Assembly: GCA_964393335.1 (NCBI GenBank)
Contig: CAYMTN010000009.1
Span: 1 to 45,083, forward strand
Direction: 5' to 3'
DNA: 45,083 bases
Source: CAYMTN01 sp964393335
GTDB lineage: Bacteria > Chloroflexota > Anaerolineae > Aggregatilineales > Aggregatilineaceae
Shown here: one piece after another, positions 8,685 through 16,970 of the stretch
Numbering within the stretch: position 1 is the stretch's first letter
Layout: each line of letters starts with the position of its first letter
Translations under genes and position numbers: made by a program
The notes under the pieces: generated by a model
Database searches by the model: none
What the model was told of the DNA's origin: nothing
The model's input: only the letters and a program-made list of their open reading frames with translations

Positions 8685-9209
8685 TCATGATTGTGATTGC
8701 GCCTCATCTTCCACGACCCAGACGACCACGTCCCTGGCGTGCTGGCGCAGCGATTCGGCGACCGACGTTCCAAGAATCCCCGCGAGGATATCATGATGGG
8801 ACCGGCCTACGATCACGGCTGAATAGATCCCGCTTTTGAGTTCGTTCAGGATGGCGTCGGTTACGTCTTGTTCATCGAAGTGAGTCGAGATGTGAATGTG
8901 ATTGACCGGGACGCCAGTGTCTTGCAGGGCTTGGCTGGCACGTTCGAAGTACATAAACGTTTTGTACTCTTCGCTGCGTTCTTCCCGGTCGATTTGCTGT
9001 TCTTCCCGCCGCAGCACCTCGCGCCCTTCCGGCGTATCGAAACCGCCATGCTCCCAATAGATAGGGGCGAGATAGTGCATCAGCGTGATCCGCGTGATTT
9101 CTGGATGGTCCAGGATGTTTGCCACGATACGTACCATGTCCAGGCTCTCAGGGGCGTCTTCCATGGCAACCAACCAGTAATTGCCCAGGTTCTCAGGTGG
9201 AATGTTCAT
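8685..9209 (-). CDS. Universal stress protein (UspA-like)
   Basis: A 174-residue single-domain Usp-fold protein. The C-terminal nucleotide-binding signature of ATP-binding members is visible as VGRSHHDILAGILGTSVAES (G-2x-G-9x-GS/T type) followed by the strand DVVVWVVE. The N-terminal strand is YWLVAMEDAPESLDMV, with the early Asp expected for ATP contact. A charged insertion of about 30 residues (EVLRREEQQIDREERSEEY) lengthens the usual first half. Role and partner are unknown; its place between rpiB and tal-pgi suggests regulation or stress tuning of sugar-phosphate flux. The start at 9209 has AGGAG 7 bases upstream. Confidence 0.8.
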   Translation of the reverse strand: MNIPPENLGNYWLVAMEDAPESLDMVRIVANILDHPEITRITLMHYLAPIYWEHGGFDTPEGREVLRREEQQIDREERSEEYKTFMYFERASQALQDTGVPVNHIHISTHFDEQDVTDAILNELKSGIYSAVIVGRSHHDILAGILGTSVAESLRQHARDVVVWVVEDEAQSQS

Positions 9210-9274
9210 GATATTCTCCTACGCCGGTTCTGCGGGCCACTTGCCCTCCGGCAAATTCTGTCATGGGCTGGCGC

Positions 9275-9724
9275 TCAATCGTGTTCCAGCGCCGCCACCT
9301 TATCGAGTCGGCGTTGAAACCGTTCGGCACCAGCAAAACGAGCGTTCAAAAAACTCAGGATCAAATCCCAGGCCAGTGCATACCCGGTGACACGCCCCCC
9401 CAGGCAGATCAGATTCATGTCGTCATCTTCGACGCCTTGATGTGCCGAAAAAACGTCATGGATCAGCGCTGCCCGCACGCCGCGCACCTTGTTGGCGGCG
9501 ACTGACGCCCCGACTCCGCTGCCACAGACCGCAATCCCGCGCTCGACCTCGCCACGTGCTACCGCTTGGGCCAGCGGCACCACAAAATCGGGATAATCGT
9601 CGTCGGGCCTGTACTCGTGCGCGCCATAATCGACAACGTCATACCCTGCCTCGCGCAGTTGGGACGCGATTTCTTTCTTCAAAGTAAACCCACCATGATC
9701 AGTGGCGATCCCGATGTGCATCAT
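9275..9724 (-). CDS. rpiB: Ribose-5-phosphate isomerase B (RpiB/LacAB family)
   Basis: Interconverts ribose-5-phosphate and ribulose-5-phosphate. About 149 residues, the family size. Visible features are the phosphate-binding ATDHGGFTLK, the YPDF motif, the catalytic cysteine loop GIAVCGSGVGASVAANK, and the HDVFSAHQG / MNLICLGGRV segments. The ATG at 9724 is preferred because GAGGA lies about 10 bases upstream; a TTG at 9733 is too close to that site, and a second ATG follows at 9721. The gene starts only 25 bp after the nuoN stop with no hairpin between them, so it appears to continue the complex I transcript. Some family members act on other aldose/ketose phosphates. Confidence 0.93.
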   Translation of the reverse strand: MMHIGIATDHGGFTLKKEIASQLREAGYDVVDYGAHEYRPDDDYPDFVVPLAQAVARGEVERGIAVCGSGVGASVAANKVRGVRAALIHDVFSAHQGVEDDDMNLICLGGRVTGYALAWDLILSFLNARFAGAERFQRRLDKVAALEHD

Positions 9725-9749
9725 AGACACCAATCCTCAGCAAATGCTG

Positions 9750-11189
9750 TCATGTCAGGTGTGAAACAGCTTCTTGAATGAGATCGATCAGCGGCGCGGG
9801 ATATACGCCGAACCAGACCAGCGCGAGCGAGAGCACGGACAGCACCAGGCCCCCGACTAATGGTTGGGCTGGCGTCACCAGCTCGGGCTCGCCCTGCGAG
9901 TCGGCTGCCAGATACATCCTGACGATCACGCGCAGGTAATAAAACAAACCGATGGCGCTGCTGATGACCAGCGCGAACGACAGCAACCACAGGTCTGATC
10001 CTGCGCCAGCCGTCAGCACGTAGAACTTGCCGATGAACCCGGCAGTCAGCGGAATCCCGGCCAATGAAAACATCGCCGCCGCCAGAACAGCCGCCAACCA
10101 GGGTCGCCGCCAGAACAGGCCCTGATAATCATCCAGTTGGTCAGCATCACGCTCTGGTCCCGAAAGAATACTCATCACGCCAAACGCGGCCAACGTGGTC
10201 ACGAAATAGGCCACCAGATAAAACGTGGCGGCGGTCAGCGCACGATCCCCGCTCGCCAGGAATGCCACGAACAGGTAACCCATGTGCGCAATCGAGGAAT
10301 AGGCCAGCATACGTTTGACGTTGTCCTGCAACAGCGCCAACAGGTTCCCGGCAAACATCGACACAATCGCTATCGCGCTGAACATCCAGAACAGCGCCCG
10401 CGTATCTGGAATATCCACAGCCGTCGATAACCGCAGCAGCAGCGCAAATATCGCGCCTTTGGATGCCGTCGCAATAAAAGCGGTCACGAGTACGGGCGCG
10501 CCCTGGTAGACGTCTGGAACCCAAAAATGAAAGGGCACCACCGCCAGCTTGAAGCCAATCGCCACGACCATCAGGCCAAAACCGGCCAGCCACAGCACGC
10601 TGAGTCCGCCGCCGCCAACGGTGGACACCAGGTCTTCGAAGGCCAGGGTACCCCGGTCTGCATAGATCAGGGCCATGCCAAACAGCAGAAAGGCTGACGA
10701 TGCTGCCGCCAGGATCAGATATTTGACCCCTGCCTCCAGTGCGTGGTCGCTGGTATACAGATAGGCGATCATCGCATAAAGCGAAATACTCAACAGCTCC
10801 AGGCCAAGAAAAAACGAGGCGAACTGATTACTTGACACCAGCACCGCCGAACCCAATGTCGCCAGCAGCAGCAGAATATAAAACTCGTCGGGCCTGCTGG
10901 TGCGTGTCTCCAGATAGGAATATGACAGCGCCGCGACTCCAACCGCCATCGCAAAGATCAAGCCCATGTAAAAGACGGCGTAGTTGTCGAGCATCAGCAG
11001 CGGTGTAGCCTGGTGTGGTGTCACCGTCAGCGCCACCGGGAACATGAGGTACGCCACCCCTAACCCGGCCAGGGTCAGCGTCACCGTGACGCGGTGATCG
11101 CGCCAAAACGCGATAGCCAGCATCACGATGACGGCTGTCGCGGCCAGGGCGATCATCGGTGCTAAGGCGGTCAGGTCCGTGCCTGTCAT
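9750..11189 (-). CDS. nuoN: NADH-quinone oxidoreductase subunit N
   Basis: Antiporter-like, proton-translocating membrane subunit of complex I; 479 residues with about 14 transmembrane helices. The proton-channel helices carry the typical ELLSISLYAM (key Glu) and FWVPDVYQGAPVLVTAFIAT segments, with the Lys in TASKGAIFAL. The ATG overlaps the nuoM stop by 4 bp (ATGA type), indicating translational coupling. It is the last of the nuo genes. Confidence 0.95.
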   Translation of the reverse strand: MTGTDLTALAPMIALAATAVIVMLAIAFWRDHRVTVTLTLAGLGVAYLMFPVALTVTPHQATPLLMLDNYAVFYMGLIFAMAVGVAALSYSYLETRTSRPDEFYILLLLATLGSAVLVSSNQFASFFLGLELLSISLYAMIAYLYTSDHALEAGVKYLILAAASSAFLLFGMALIYADRGTLAFEDLVSTVGGGGLSVLWLAGFGLMVVAIGFKLAVVPFHFWVPDVYQGAPVLVTAFIATASKGAIFALLLRLSTAVDIPDTRALFWMFSAIAIVSMFAGNLLALLQDNVKRMLAYSSIAHMGYLFVAFLASGDRALTAATFYLVAYFVTTLAAFGVMSILSGPERDADQLDDYQGLFWRRPWLAAVLAAAMFSLAGIPLTAGFIGKFYVLTAGAGSDLWLLSFALVISSAIGLFYYLRVIVRMYLAADSQGEPELVTPAQPLVGGLVLSVLSLALVWFGVYPAPLIDLIQEAVSHLT

Positions 11190-12724
11190 GGAGCGTTCTC
11201 CTCTACTAGCGGGGGATTCACCGTATTCACATCCGGCTGCTGGGCCTGGTCTACCTGATTTTGCAGTGCCTCTAATGATCCGCGAGCGGTGATCAAAACG
11301 GGACGCGGATACAGACCCAGAATCATGATCGCGGCGATCATCGAGAGCAACATGGCGATCTCGCGGCGGTCAAAGTCGGCCAGCTTCCAGCCCGTCTTGT
11401 TTGGACCGGCAAAAATGCGCTGGAGCATCCACAGCGAATAAACGGTAGCGACGATCAACCCTAACGTCGCCAGCACGGCCATGCCCCGGTTGACCTTATA
11501 GGCCCCCAGCAGCACCAGAAATTCCCCGACGAAATTCGCCGTACCGGGCAGCCCAAGTGAAGCCGCACCCAGAACCGTCCCGGCCTTAGCCATCCAGGGA
11601 ACGGTGGACAACAACCCGCCCATCCGGCTTAGATCACGCGTGTGCATACGGTCCTGCAATGCGCCGACGAGCACAAACAAGCCGCCTGTGCTAAGCCCAT
11701 GTGCGATCATGATCATGATCGTGCCTTGCAGCGCCAGTTTGTTCCAGGTGAAAATACCGAGCAGCACAAACCCCATGTGGCTGACACTGGTATACGCGAC
11801 CACACGCTTCAGGTCCGTCTGTGCGAACGCCAACAGCGCCCCGTAGAGAACACCGATCACCCCCAGGGCCATACCTACGTTAGCGAAGTTTAGCGCGGCC
11901 TTGGGAAACAGCGGGATCATGAACCGGATCATGCCATATGCGCCGACCTTCAGCACCAAACCGGCCAGGGCCACGCTGCCTGCCGTTGGAGCCTCGGTAT
12001 GGGCATCCGGCAGCCAGGTGTGGACCGGCACTACCGAAAGTTTCACCGCAAATGCTACGAAGAACCCCATCATCAGCCAGAAGGCCGTTGTGCTCGACAT
12101 CGACGTACCCAGCAGATGGAGATAGTTAAACGTATACTCGCCGGCGGCGCGGCCATGCAGAAAATACAGGCTCAAGATTGCCAGCAGCATCAGCAGGCTA
12201 CTGGTCTGCGTGAAAATGAAGAACTTGAGCGTGGCATATACGCGGTTTTCGTGCCCCCAGATACCGATCAAAAAGTAGAGCGGGACCAGCATCATTTCCC
12301 AGAAGAAGTAAAACAAGAAGAGGTCCAGCGCCAGAAATACACCTGTCAATGCCGATAGAATCCACAGCAGGTTGAAGTGAAAGAAACCAACCCGCTCTTG
12401 AATCCCCACCCAGGACGCTGCGACTGCCATGATACCCAGAAAGTCCACCAGCAGCAGCATGAGCAGGCTCAGACCGTCCACGCCAAGATAAATACGCGCG
12501 CCGATTTGCGGAATCCACGACCGGTTCAGCTCTACCAGCCATATCTCACCCGTCGATACTTCCAACTGGTCGTAGTGCTGAATCCAGAAAACGATCAAGG
12601 CAAGCAGGTGCGTGCCCAGCACTCCCAATGACACCCAGCGCGGCCAGTCTTTCCCCCAGCGCTGGGCAAACCAGGCCAGCAAACTGCCGATCATCAACCA
12701 ACCGATAAAAACAGCGAGGATCAT
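11186..12724 (-). CDS. nuoM: NADH-quinone oxidoreductase subunit M
   Basis: Antiporter-like, proton-translocating membrane subunit of complex I, about 512 residues. The signature helices are FFFWEMMLVPLYFLIGIWG (conserved Glu) and TWLPDAHTEAPTAGSV, followed by LAGLVLKVGAYG (conserved Lys). The ATG at 12724 is chosen because it overlaps the nuoL stop as ATGA and begins MILAVFIGW; the frame remains open upstream inside nuoL but reads without hydrophobic character there. It overlaps nuoN by 4 bp at its 3' end. Confidence 0.95.
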   Translation of the reverse strand: MILAVFIGWLMIGSLLAWFAQRWGKDWPRWVSLGVLGTHLLALIVFWIQHYDQLEVSTGEIWLVELNRSWIPQIGARIYLGVDGLSLLMLLLVDFLGIMAVAASWVGIQERVGFFHFNLLWILSALTGVFLALDLFLFYFFWEMMLVPLYFLIGIWGHENRVYATLKFFIFTQTSSLLMLLAILSLYFLHGRAAGEYTFNYLHLLGTSMSSTTAFWLMMGFFVAFAVKLSVVPVHTWLPDAHTEAPTAGSVALAGLVLKVGAYGMIRFMIPLFPKAALNFANVGMALGVIGVLYGALLAFAQTDLKRVVAYTSVSHMGFVLLGIFTWNKLALQGTIMIMIAHGLSTGGLFVLVGALQDRMHTRDLSRMGGLLSTVPWMAKAGTVLGAASLGLPGTANFVGEFLVLLGAYKVNRGMAVLATLGLIVATVYSLWMLQRIFAGPNKTGWKLADFDRREIAMLLSMIAAIMILGLYPRPVLITARGSLEALQNQVDQAQQPDVNTVNPPLVEENAP

Positions 12725-14628
12725 AGAAACACCGCCATTGCCAGTGTTATCACGGCGCCAATCATCAACCCCATTGCGTACCAACGCAGTTTCCCGGTCT
12801 GGGTGCGACTCAGGCCGCGATTCAAGAGAACCACGCCATCACGCGTGCCCTGGTACACACGGTCGACAAAGTCTTGTTTGTCTTTGCGAGAGAGCCACAG
12901 AAACGGCTGTACAATAAACTCGTTGTCCAGCCAGTCGAACCCCCACCCGGCGAACCACAGCCGGTGCAGAGCCGATCCGGTTGGCGATTTGGCAAGCTGC
13001 TTGGCGTATCGCGGCGCGCGCAAGAAAAACTCATACGCGATAACGATCCCCCCCAGCGACGCCACAGCCGCGACGAGCTGCAACAGCCACTCGGTGCCAG
13101 TTCCCGCCCCGGTCCGGCTGATGTTGGGCAGCGCCTTATGCAAAAAATCGGAAAATAACCGTACATGACCAAACGTTTCCGGCAGATCAACCAGGCCGGC
13201 GACGACGGACAATCCCGCCAGGATAACCAGCGGCGCTTGCATGAACCAGCCAGGGCTGGACAGCGGGGAATGTTTTTTGACCAGCTTGTGCGGTTCCCCG
13301 AAAAACGTCAGAAATACCATGCGGAAGGTATATATCGAGGTCAACAACGCCCCAATCACGCCACCGGCCCACAGCCAGATGCTGCCGTCGGTCGAGGAAT
13401 AAGCGTCCCATAGAATCTGGTCTTTGCTGTAGAAACCCGCCGTCACCAGCGGCAGCGCTGCCAGCGAACTCGCCCCGATCAGGAATGTCCAGAACGTCAG
13501 CGGCAGTTCTTTGCGCAGGCCACCCATTTTGAACATACTGTGCTCGTCGTCCAGCCGCGAGATCACAACCCCCGCGCCGAGGAACAAAAGCGCCTTGAAA
13601 AAAGCATGCGTCATGAAGTGAAAGATCGCTGCCGACCATGCGCCAACGCCCAACGCCAGAAACATATACCCGATCTGGCTCATCGTAGAATAGGCCAACA
13701 CGCGTTTGATGTCGTGCTGCACCAGGGCGCTAAATCCGGCCAGAAGCAGCGTCAGTGTGCCAATCACAGCCACCAGCGTCATCACGTCCGGGGCGAGCAA
13801 AAACAAAACATGCATACGCGCGATGAGGTACACGCCCGCCGTGACCATCGTCGCCGCGTGGATCAAGGCGCTGACAGGCGTCGGACCGGCCATTGCATCC
13901 GGCAGCCAGATTTGCAGCGGAAGCTGGGCGGATTTGCCCACCGCCCCACCGAGCAGCATTAACGCCGCCGTAACCGCCAGGCTCGATCCGACAGCCCATT
14001 GACTCGATGCACGCTGCATCAGTTCTTGAATCTCCAGCGTACCGAGGTTGTCATACAGGATAAACAGGCCAATCGCCATCGCGGCGTCACCGACGCGCGT
14101 GACGACAAACGCCTTGCGCGCCGCTCGACCATTGGCCGGGTCCCGGTACCAGAAGCCGATCAGCAGGTAACTGCACAGTCCGACACCTTCCCAGCCCAGA
14201 TAGAGCAGCAGCAGGTTATCGGCCAGCAGCAACGTCAACATCGACCCGACGAACAGGTTCAGATAAGCAAAAAAGCGGCTGTAATTCTCGTCGCCAATCA
14301 TAAATTCGGCGGAATACAGGTGGATCAAAAAGCCGACAAACGTCACCACGACGATCATCACGAGTGACAGGGGATCAAGATGAAAAGCGATTTTCGGGTC
14401 GAACCCGGCCACACCGATCCAGGTCCACAGGCGCTGGATAAACACGTGATGAGCCGGGGGTGACGCCACAAAACGGATCGTAACCAGCAGCGTCACCACC
14501 GCAGACAGCCCGACCGATCCAACGCCAATGAGCGCGGCTTGAGTGCGCGACAATCGCAGGTCCAGAAATGTCAGCGCCAGAAAACCTGCCAGCGGCAGCG
14601 TTGGGATGAGCCACACTAGATTCAACAT
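12721..14628 (-). CDS. nuoL: NADH-quinone oxidoreductase subunit L
   Basis: The largest antiporter-like subunit of complex I, 635 residues, at the distal end of the membrane arm. Features are the N-terminal helix MLNLVWLIPTLPLAGFLALT, YLGWEGVGLCSYLLIGFWY with the conserved Glu, IWLPDAMAGPTPVSALIHAA, and a C-terminal extension expected to form the lateral helix. The ATG at 14628 has GAGG 5 bases upstream and follows the nuoK TAG stop by one base. An upstream in-frame start (14709) would bury the gene in nuoK and is disfavoured. Confidence 0.95.
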   Translation of the reverse strand: MLNLVWLIPTLPLAGFLALTFLDLRLSRTQAALIGVGSVGLSAVVTLLVTIRFVASPPAHHVFIQRLWTWIGVAGFDPKIAFHLDPLSLVMIVVVTFVGFLIHLYSAEFMIGDENYSRFFAYLNLFVGSMLTLLLADNLLLLYLGWEGVGLCSYLLIGFWYRDPANGRAARKAFVVTRVGDAAMAIGLFILYDNLGTLEIQELMQRASSQWAVGSSLAVTAALMLLGGAVGKSAQLPLQIWLPDAMAGPTPVSALIHAATMVTAGVYLIARMHVLFLLAPDVMTLVAVIGTLTLLLAGFSALVQHDIKRVLAYSTMSQIGYMFLALGVGAWSAAIFHFMTHAFFKALLFLGAGVVISRLDDEHSMFKMGGLRKELPLTFWTFLIGASSLAALPLVTAGFYSKDQILWDAYSSTDGSIWLWAGGVIGALLTSIYTFRMVFLTFFGEPHKLVKKHSPLSSPGWFMQAPLVILAGLSVVAGLVDLPETFGHVRLFSDFLHKALPNISRTGAGTGTEWLLQLVAAVASLGGIVIAYEFFLRAPRYAKQLAKSPTGSALHRLWFAGWGFDWLDNEFIVQPFLWLSRKDKQDFVDRVYQGTRDGVVLLNRGLSRTQTGKLRWYAMGLMIGAVITLAMAVFL

Positions 14629-14629
14629 G

Positions 14630-14938
14630 CTAACCTCGCATATCACTGGCTGCGTCGACATCGAGCGTTTTGAAGCGCCGGTACAGTTGAAGCGCAAGCG
14701 CCAGCCCAATGGACACTTCTGCTGCGGCCATTGTCAGGATAAACAAAAACATGACCTGGCCGTCCGGCTCTCCCCAGCGCGCCCCGGCGACGACGAATGC
14801 CAGCCCGGCTGCATTCAACATGATTTCAATCGACAACAGCATAAAAATGATGCTGCGGCGCACCAACACACCCACAGCCCCTAATGCAAACAGGATCCCG
14901 GCCAACAGCAGCCCGTTTTCCATCGGTACCGTCGCCAT
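14630..14938 (-). CDS. nuoK: NADH-quinone oxidoreductase subunit K
   Basis: Small membrane subunit of complex I, 102 residues with three transmembrane helices. The two conserved glutamates in the membrane are visible in LLSIEIMLNAAGL and MAAAEVSIGLALAL. Its ATG overlaps the nuoJ stop by one base (TAATG), typical of this gene pair. Confidence 0.96.
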   Translation of the reverse strand: MATVPMENGLLLAGILFALGAVGVLVRRSIIFMLLSIEIMLNAAGLAFVVAGARWGEPDGQVMFLFILTMAAAEVSIGLALALQLYRRFKTLDVDAASDMRG

Positions 14939-15459
14939 TACGCATCCCCCTTTTTCTGATCAGCCGGTTGATCGCGCTGACCCAGGTGGAAAGCGCCAAC
15001 CAGCCCGGCCATCAACAGCAGCGAAGCCAGCTCAACGCCGAGTAGATACGGGCCGAACAGCGTCAGGCCAACCGCTTTTGGTTCGATGCTCTCTGCCCTG
15101 GTGAGCGGATTCCCATCTTGTGTGACGAGGACGTACACCAGTTCGGCACCTAACATCGCGGCCAACAAAGCCGGCCCGCGCCATATTCCCGGACTCAGCC
15201 AGCGCGCTTCTTCTTCGCTGCTTTGAGGTCCCAGATTCAACATCATGATGACGAAGACGAACAGCACCATAATCGCCCCGGCATAGACGATCACTTCCAG
15301 GGCAGCAATGAAGGGCGCACCGAGCGTGAAAAAGATCAGGGCTACGGAGAGCAGCGACACGATCAGGTAGAGCAGGGCATGCACTGCGTTCGTGCGCGTG
15401 ATCACCATAACGGTTGCGATCACGGCGACTACCGCTGCGACATAGAACGTAACATCCAT
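14938..15459 (-). CDS. nuoJ: NADH-quinone oxidoreductase subunit J
   Basis: Membrane subunit of complex I, 173 residues, five predicted helices. The third helix has the family pattern VIVYAGAIMVLFVFVIMML, which contains the pi-bulge helix seen in complex I structures. The ATG at 15459 has GGGGAGAG about 8 bases upstream and gives the normal N-terminus MDVTFYVAAVVAV; the frame is open further upstream without family content. It lies 28 bp after nuoI. Confidence 0.94.
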   Translation of the reverse strand: MDVTFYVAAVVAVIATVMVITRTNAVHALLYLIVSLLSVALIFFTLGAPFIAALEVIVYAGAIMVLFVFVIMMLNLGPQSSEEEARWLSPGIWRGPALLAAMLGAELVYVLVTQDGNPLTRAESIEPKAVGLTLFGPYLLGVELASLLLMAGLVGAFHLGQRDQPADQKKGDA

Positions 15460-15487
15460 ACCGGTTCTCTCCCCTTGATGCCCCCAA

Positions 15488-16003
15488 CTACGGCAGCAGA
15501 CTTCGAATGTCAATGGGCGCGTCTTCGTGTTCGGCTTCGCCTTTGTCTTTTCCCCCGATGGCAAGCCCGGCGACACGATAGAAGTTGTAGTCGTGGTATT
15601 TACCCGTCCCATCAATCAACAGGTCTTCTTTTTCATAGACCAGATTGGGCCGCTGATATTCGCTCATCTCAAAATCAGGCGTGAGCTGGATGGCATAGGT
15701 CGGGCAGGCTTCCTCACAAAATCCGCAGAAAATGCAGCGCGAGAAATTGATGCGGAAAAACTCAGGATAGCGCCGCCCGTGCTCATCCTCGGTTGCCTGA
15801 AGCGAAATGCAGTCTACCGGACAGGCCACCGAGCATAAATAACAGGCCACACAACGTTCGTCGCCATCCGGGTCACGCGTGAGCACGATTCGCCCCCGGA
15901 AGCGCGGCGGCAGATACGGTTTTTCGTCAGGATATTGGACGGTCACCCGCCGCCGAAAACTGTGTTTGATGATCGTCCAGATAGTTGTGAGCACACTCCA
16001 CAT
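15488..16003 (-). CDS. nuoI: NADH-quinone oxidoreductase subunit I (2x[4Fe-4S] ferredoxin-like)
   Basis: Electron-carrying subunit of the complex I peripheral arm, 171 residues. It binds clusters N6a and N6b through CVACYLCSVACPVDC (Cys 51, 54, 57, 61) and CIFCGFCEEACP (Cys 90, 93, 96, 100). The N-terminal amphipathic helix MWSVLTTIWTIIKHSF contacts the membrane. The ATG at 16003 is preferred for its AAGGA 7 bases upstream; a TTG at 16024 would overlap nuoH. It lies 13 bp after nuoH. Confidence 0.96.
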   Translation of the reverse strand: MWSVLTTIWTIIKHSFRRRVTVQYPDEKPYLPPRFRGRIVLTRDPDGDERCVACYLCSVACPVDCISLQATEDEHGRRYPEFFRINFSRCIFCGFCEEACPTYAIQLTPDFEMSEYQRPNLVYEKEDLLIDGTGKYHDYNFYRVAGLAIGGKDKGEAEHEDAPIDIRSLLP

Positions 16004-16016
16004 ACGGGCGTCCTTT

Positions 16017-16970
16017 TTAACCAACTGCCAGCAAGATACCGCCCGTCACCACCAGGTTGAGCAGCGCCAATGGCAGCAGCACTTTCCAGCCAAACGCCAT
16101 CAACTGGTCGTAACGGGGGCGCGGCAGCGAAGCACGGAGCAGAATAAACCCGCCGATAAAGACCAGGGTTTTTAAGATGAACCAGACAATCGGCGGCAGC
16201 ACCGGCCCCAACCACCCGCCGAAAAATAGCGTCACGATCAGGGCCGAGATCAACGTCACGCCCAGGTATTCCCCGACAAAAAACATGCCAAATTTCATGC
16301 CGGAATATTCGGAATGGTAACCCGCTACGAGTTCGCTATCGGCCTCTGGCAGATCAAATGGCAGACGGTGCGTTTCGGCCACACCCGCCATCAGGAAAAT
16401 CGCCAGCCCCAGGAACTGCGGGACAAAATACCACATGTCTTTTTGCGCGTTGACGATGTCCCGCAGGCTAAACGAATCGGCCATCATCACCACACCCATC
16501 AGCGACAGACTCATGAATACTTCGTAGCTCAACATCTGCGCGGACGCACGCAGACCGCCGATCAACGAATACTTACTGTTCGACGCCCACCCGGCCAGGG
16601 CGACGCTGTAAACGCCTAACGACGACATCGCCAGGAAAAACAGCAGGCCAATGTTGAGGTCCACAACGTTGATCGTGCTGGTGAATGGAATGATCGCAAA
16701 CGACATGAGGACGGTTGCGATAATGATCGCTGGGGCGATCACAAAAACGGGCCGGTCTGCAAAAGGCGGAATCCAGTCCTCTTTCGTGAGAATCTTGATC
16801 ATGTCAGCCAACACTTGTAACAGCCCAAACGGGCCGACCCGGTTGGGGCCGTAACGATCTTGCCACAGCCCTAACAAGCGCCGTTCCAGCCAGATCAAAC
16901 CGGCGGCGACACTCATAACACCGGCCAATACACCAGCGACGATGATCAGATACCGGAGGGTTTCACTCAT
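16017..16970 (-). CDS. nuoH: NADH-quinone oxidoreductase subunit H
   Basis: Membrane subunit forming much of the quinone chamber of complex I, 317 residues, about eight helices. Family signatures: DRYGPNRVGPFGLLQVLADM near residue 38, and the acidic loop ETHRLPFDLPEADSELVAGY followed by HSEYSG, which lines the quinone channel. The ATG overlaps the nuoG stop by 4 bp. Confidence 0.96.
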   Translation of the reverse strand: MSETLRYLIIVAGVLAGVMSVAAGLIWLERRLLGLWQDRYGPNRVGPFGLLQVLADMIKILTKEDWIPPFADRPVFVIAPAIIIATVLMSFAIIPFTSTINVVDLNIGLLFFLAMSSLGVYSVALAGWASNSKYSLIGGLRASAQMLSYEVFMSLSLMGVVMMADSFSLRDIVNAQKDMWYFVPQFLGLAIFLMAGVAETHRLPFDLPEADSELVAGYHSEYSGMKFGMFFVGEYLGVTLISALIVTLFFGGWLGPVLPPIVWFILKTLVFIGGFILLRASLPRPRYDQLMAFGWKVLLPLALLNLVVTGGILLAVG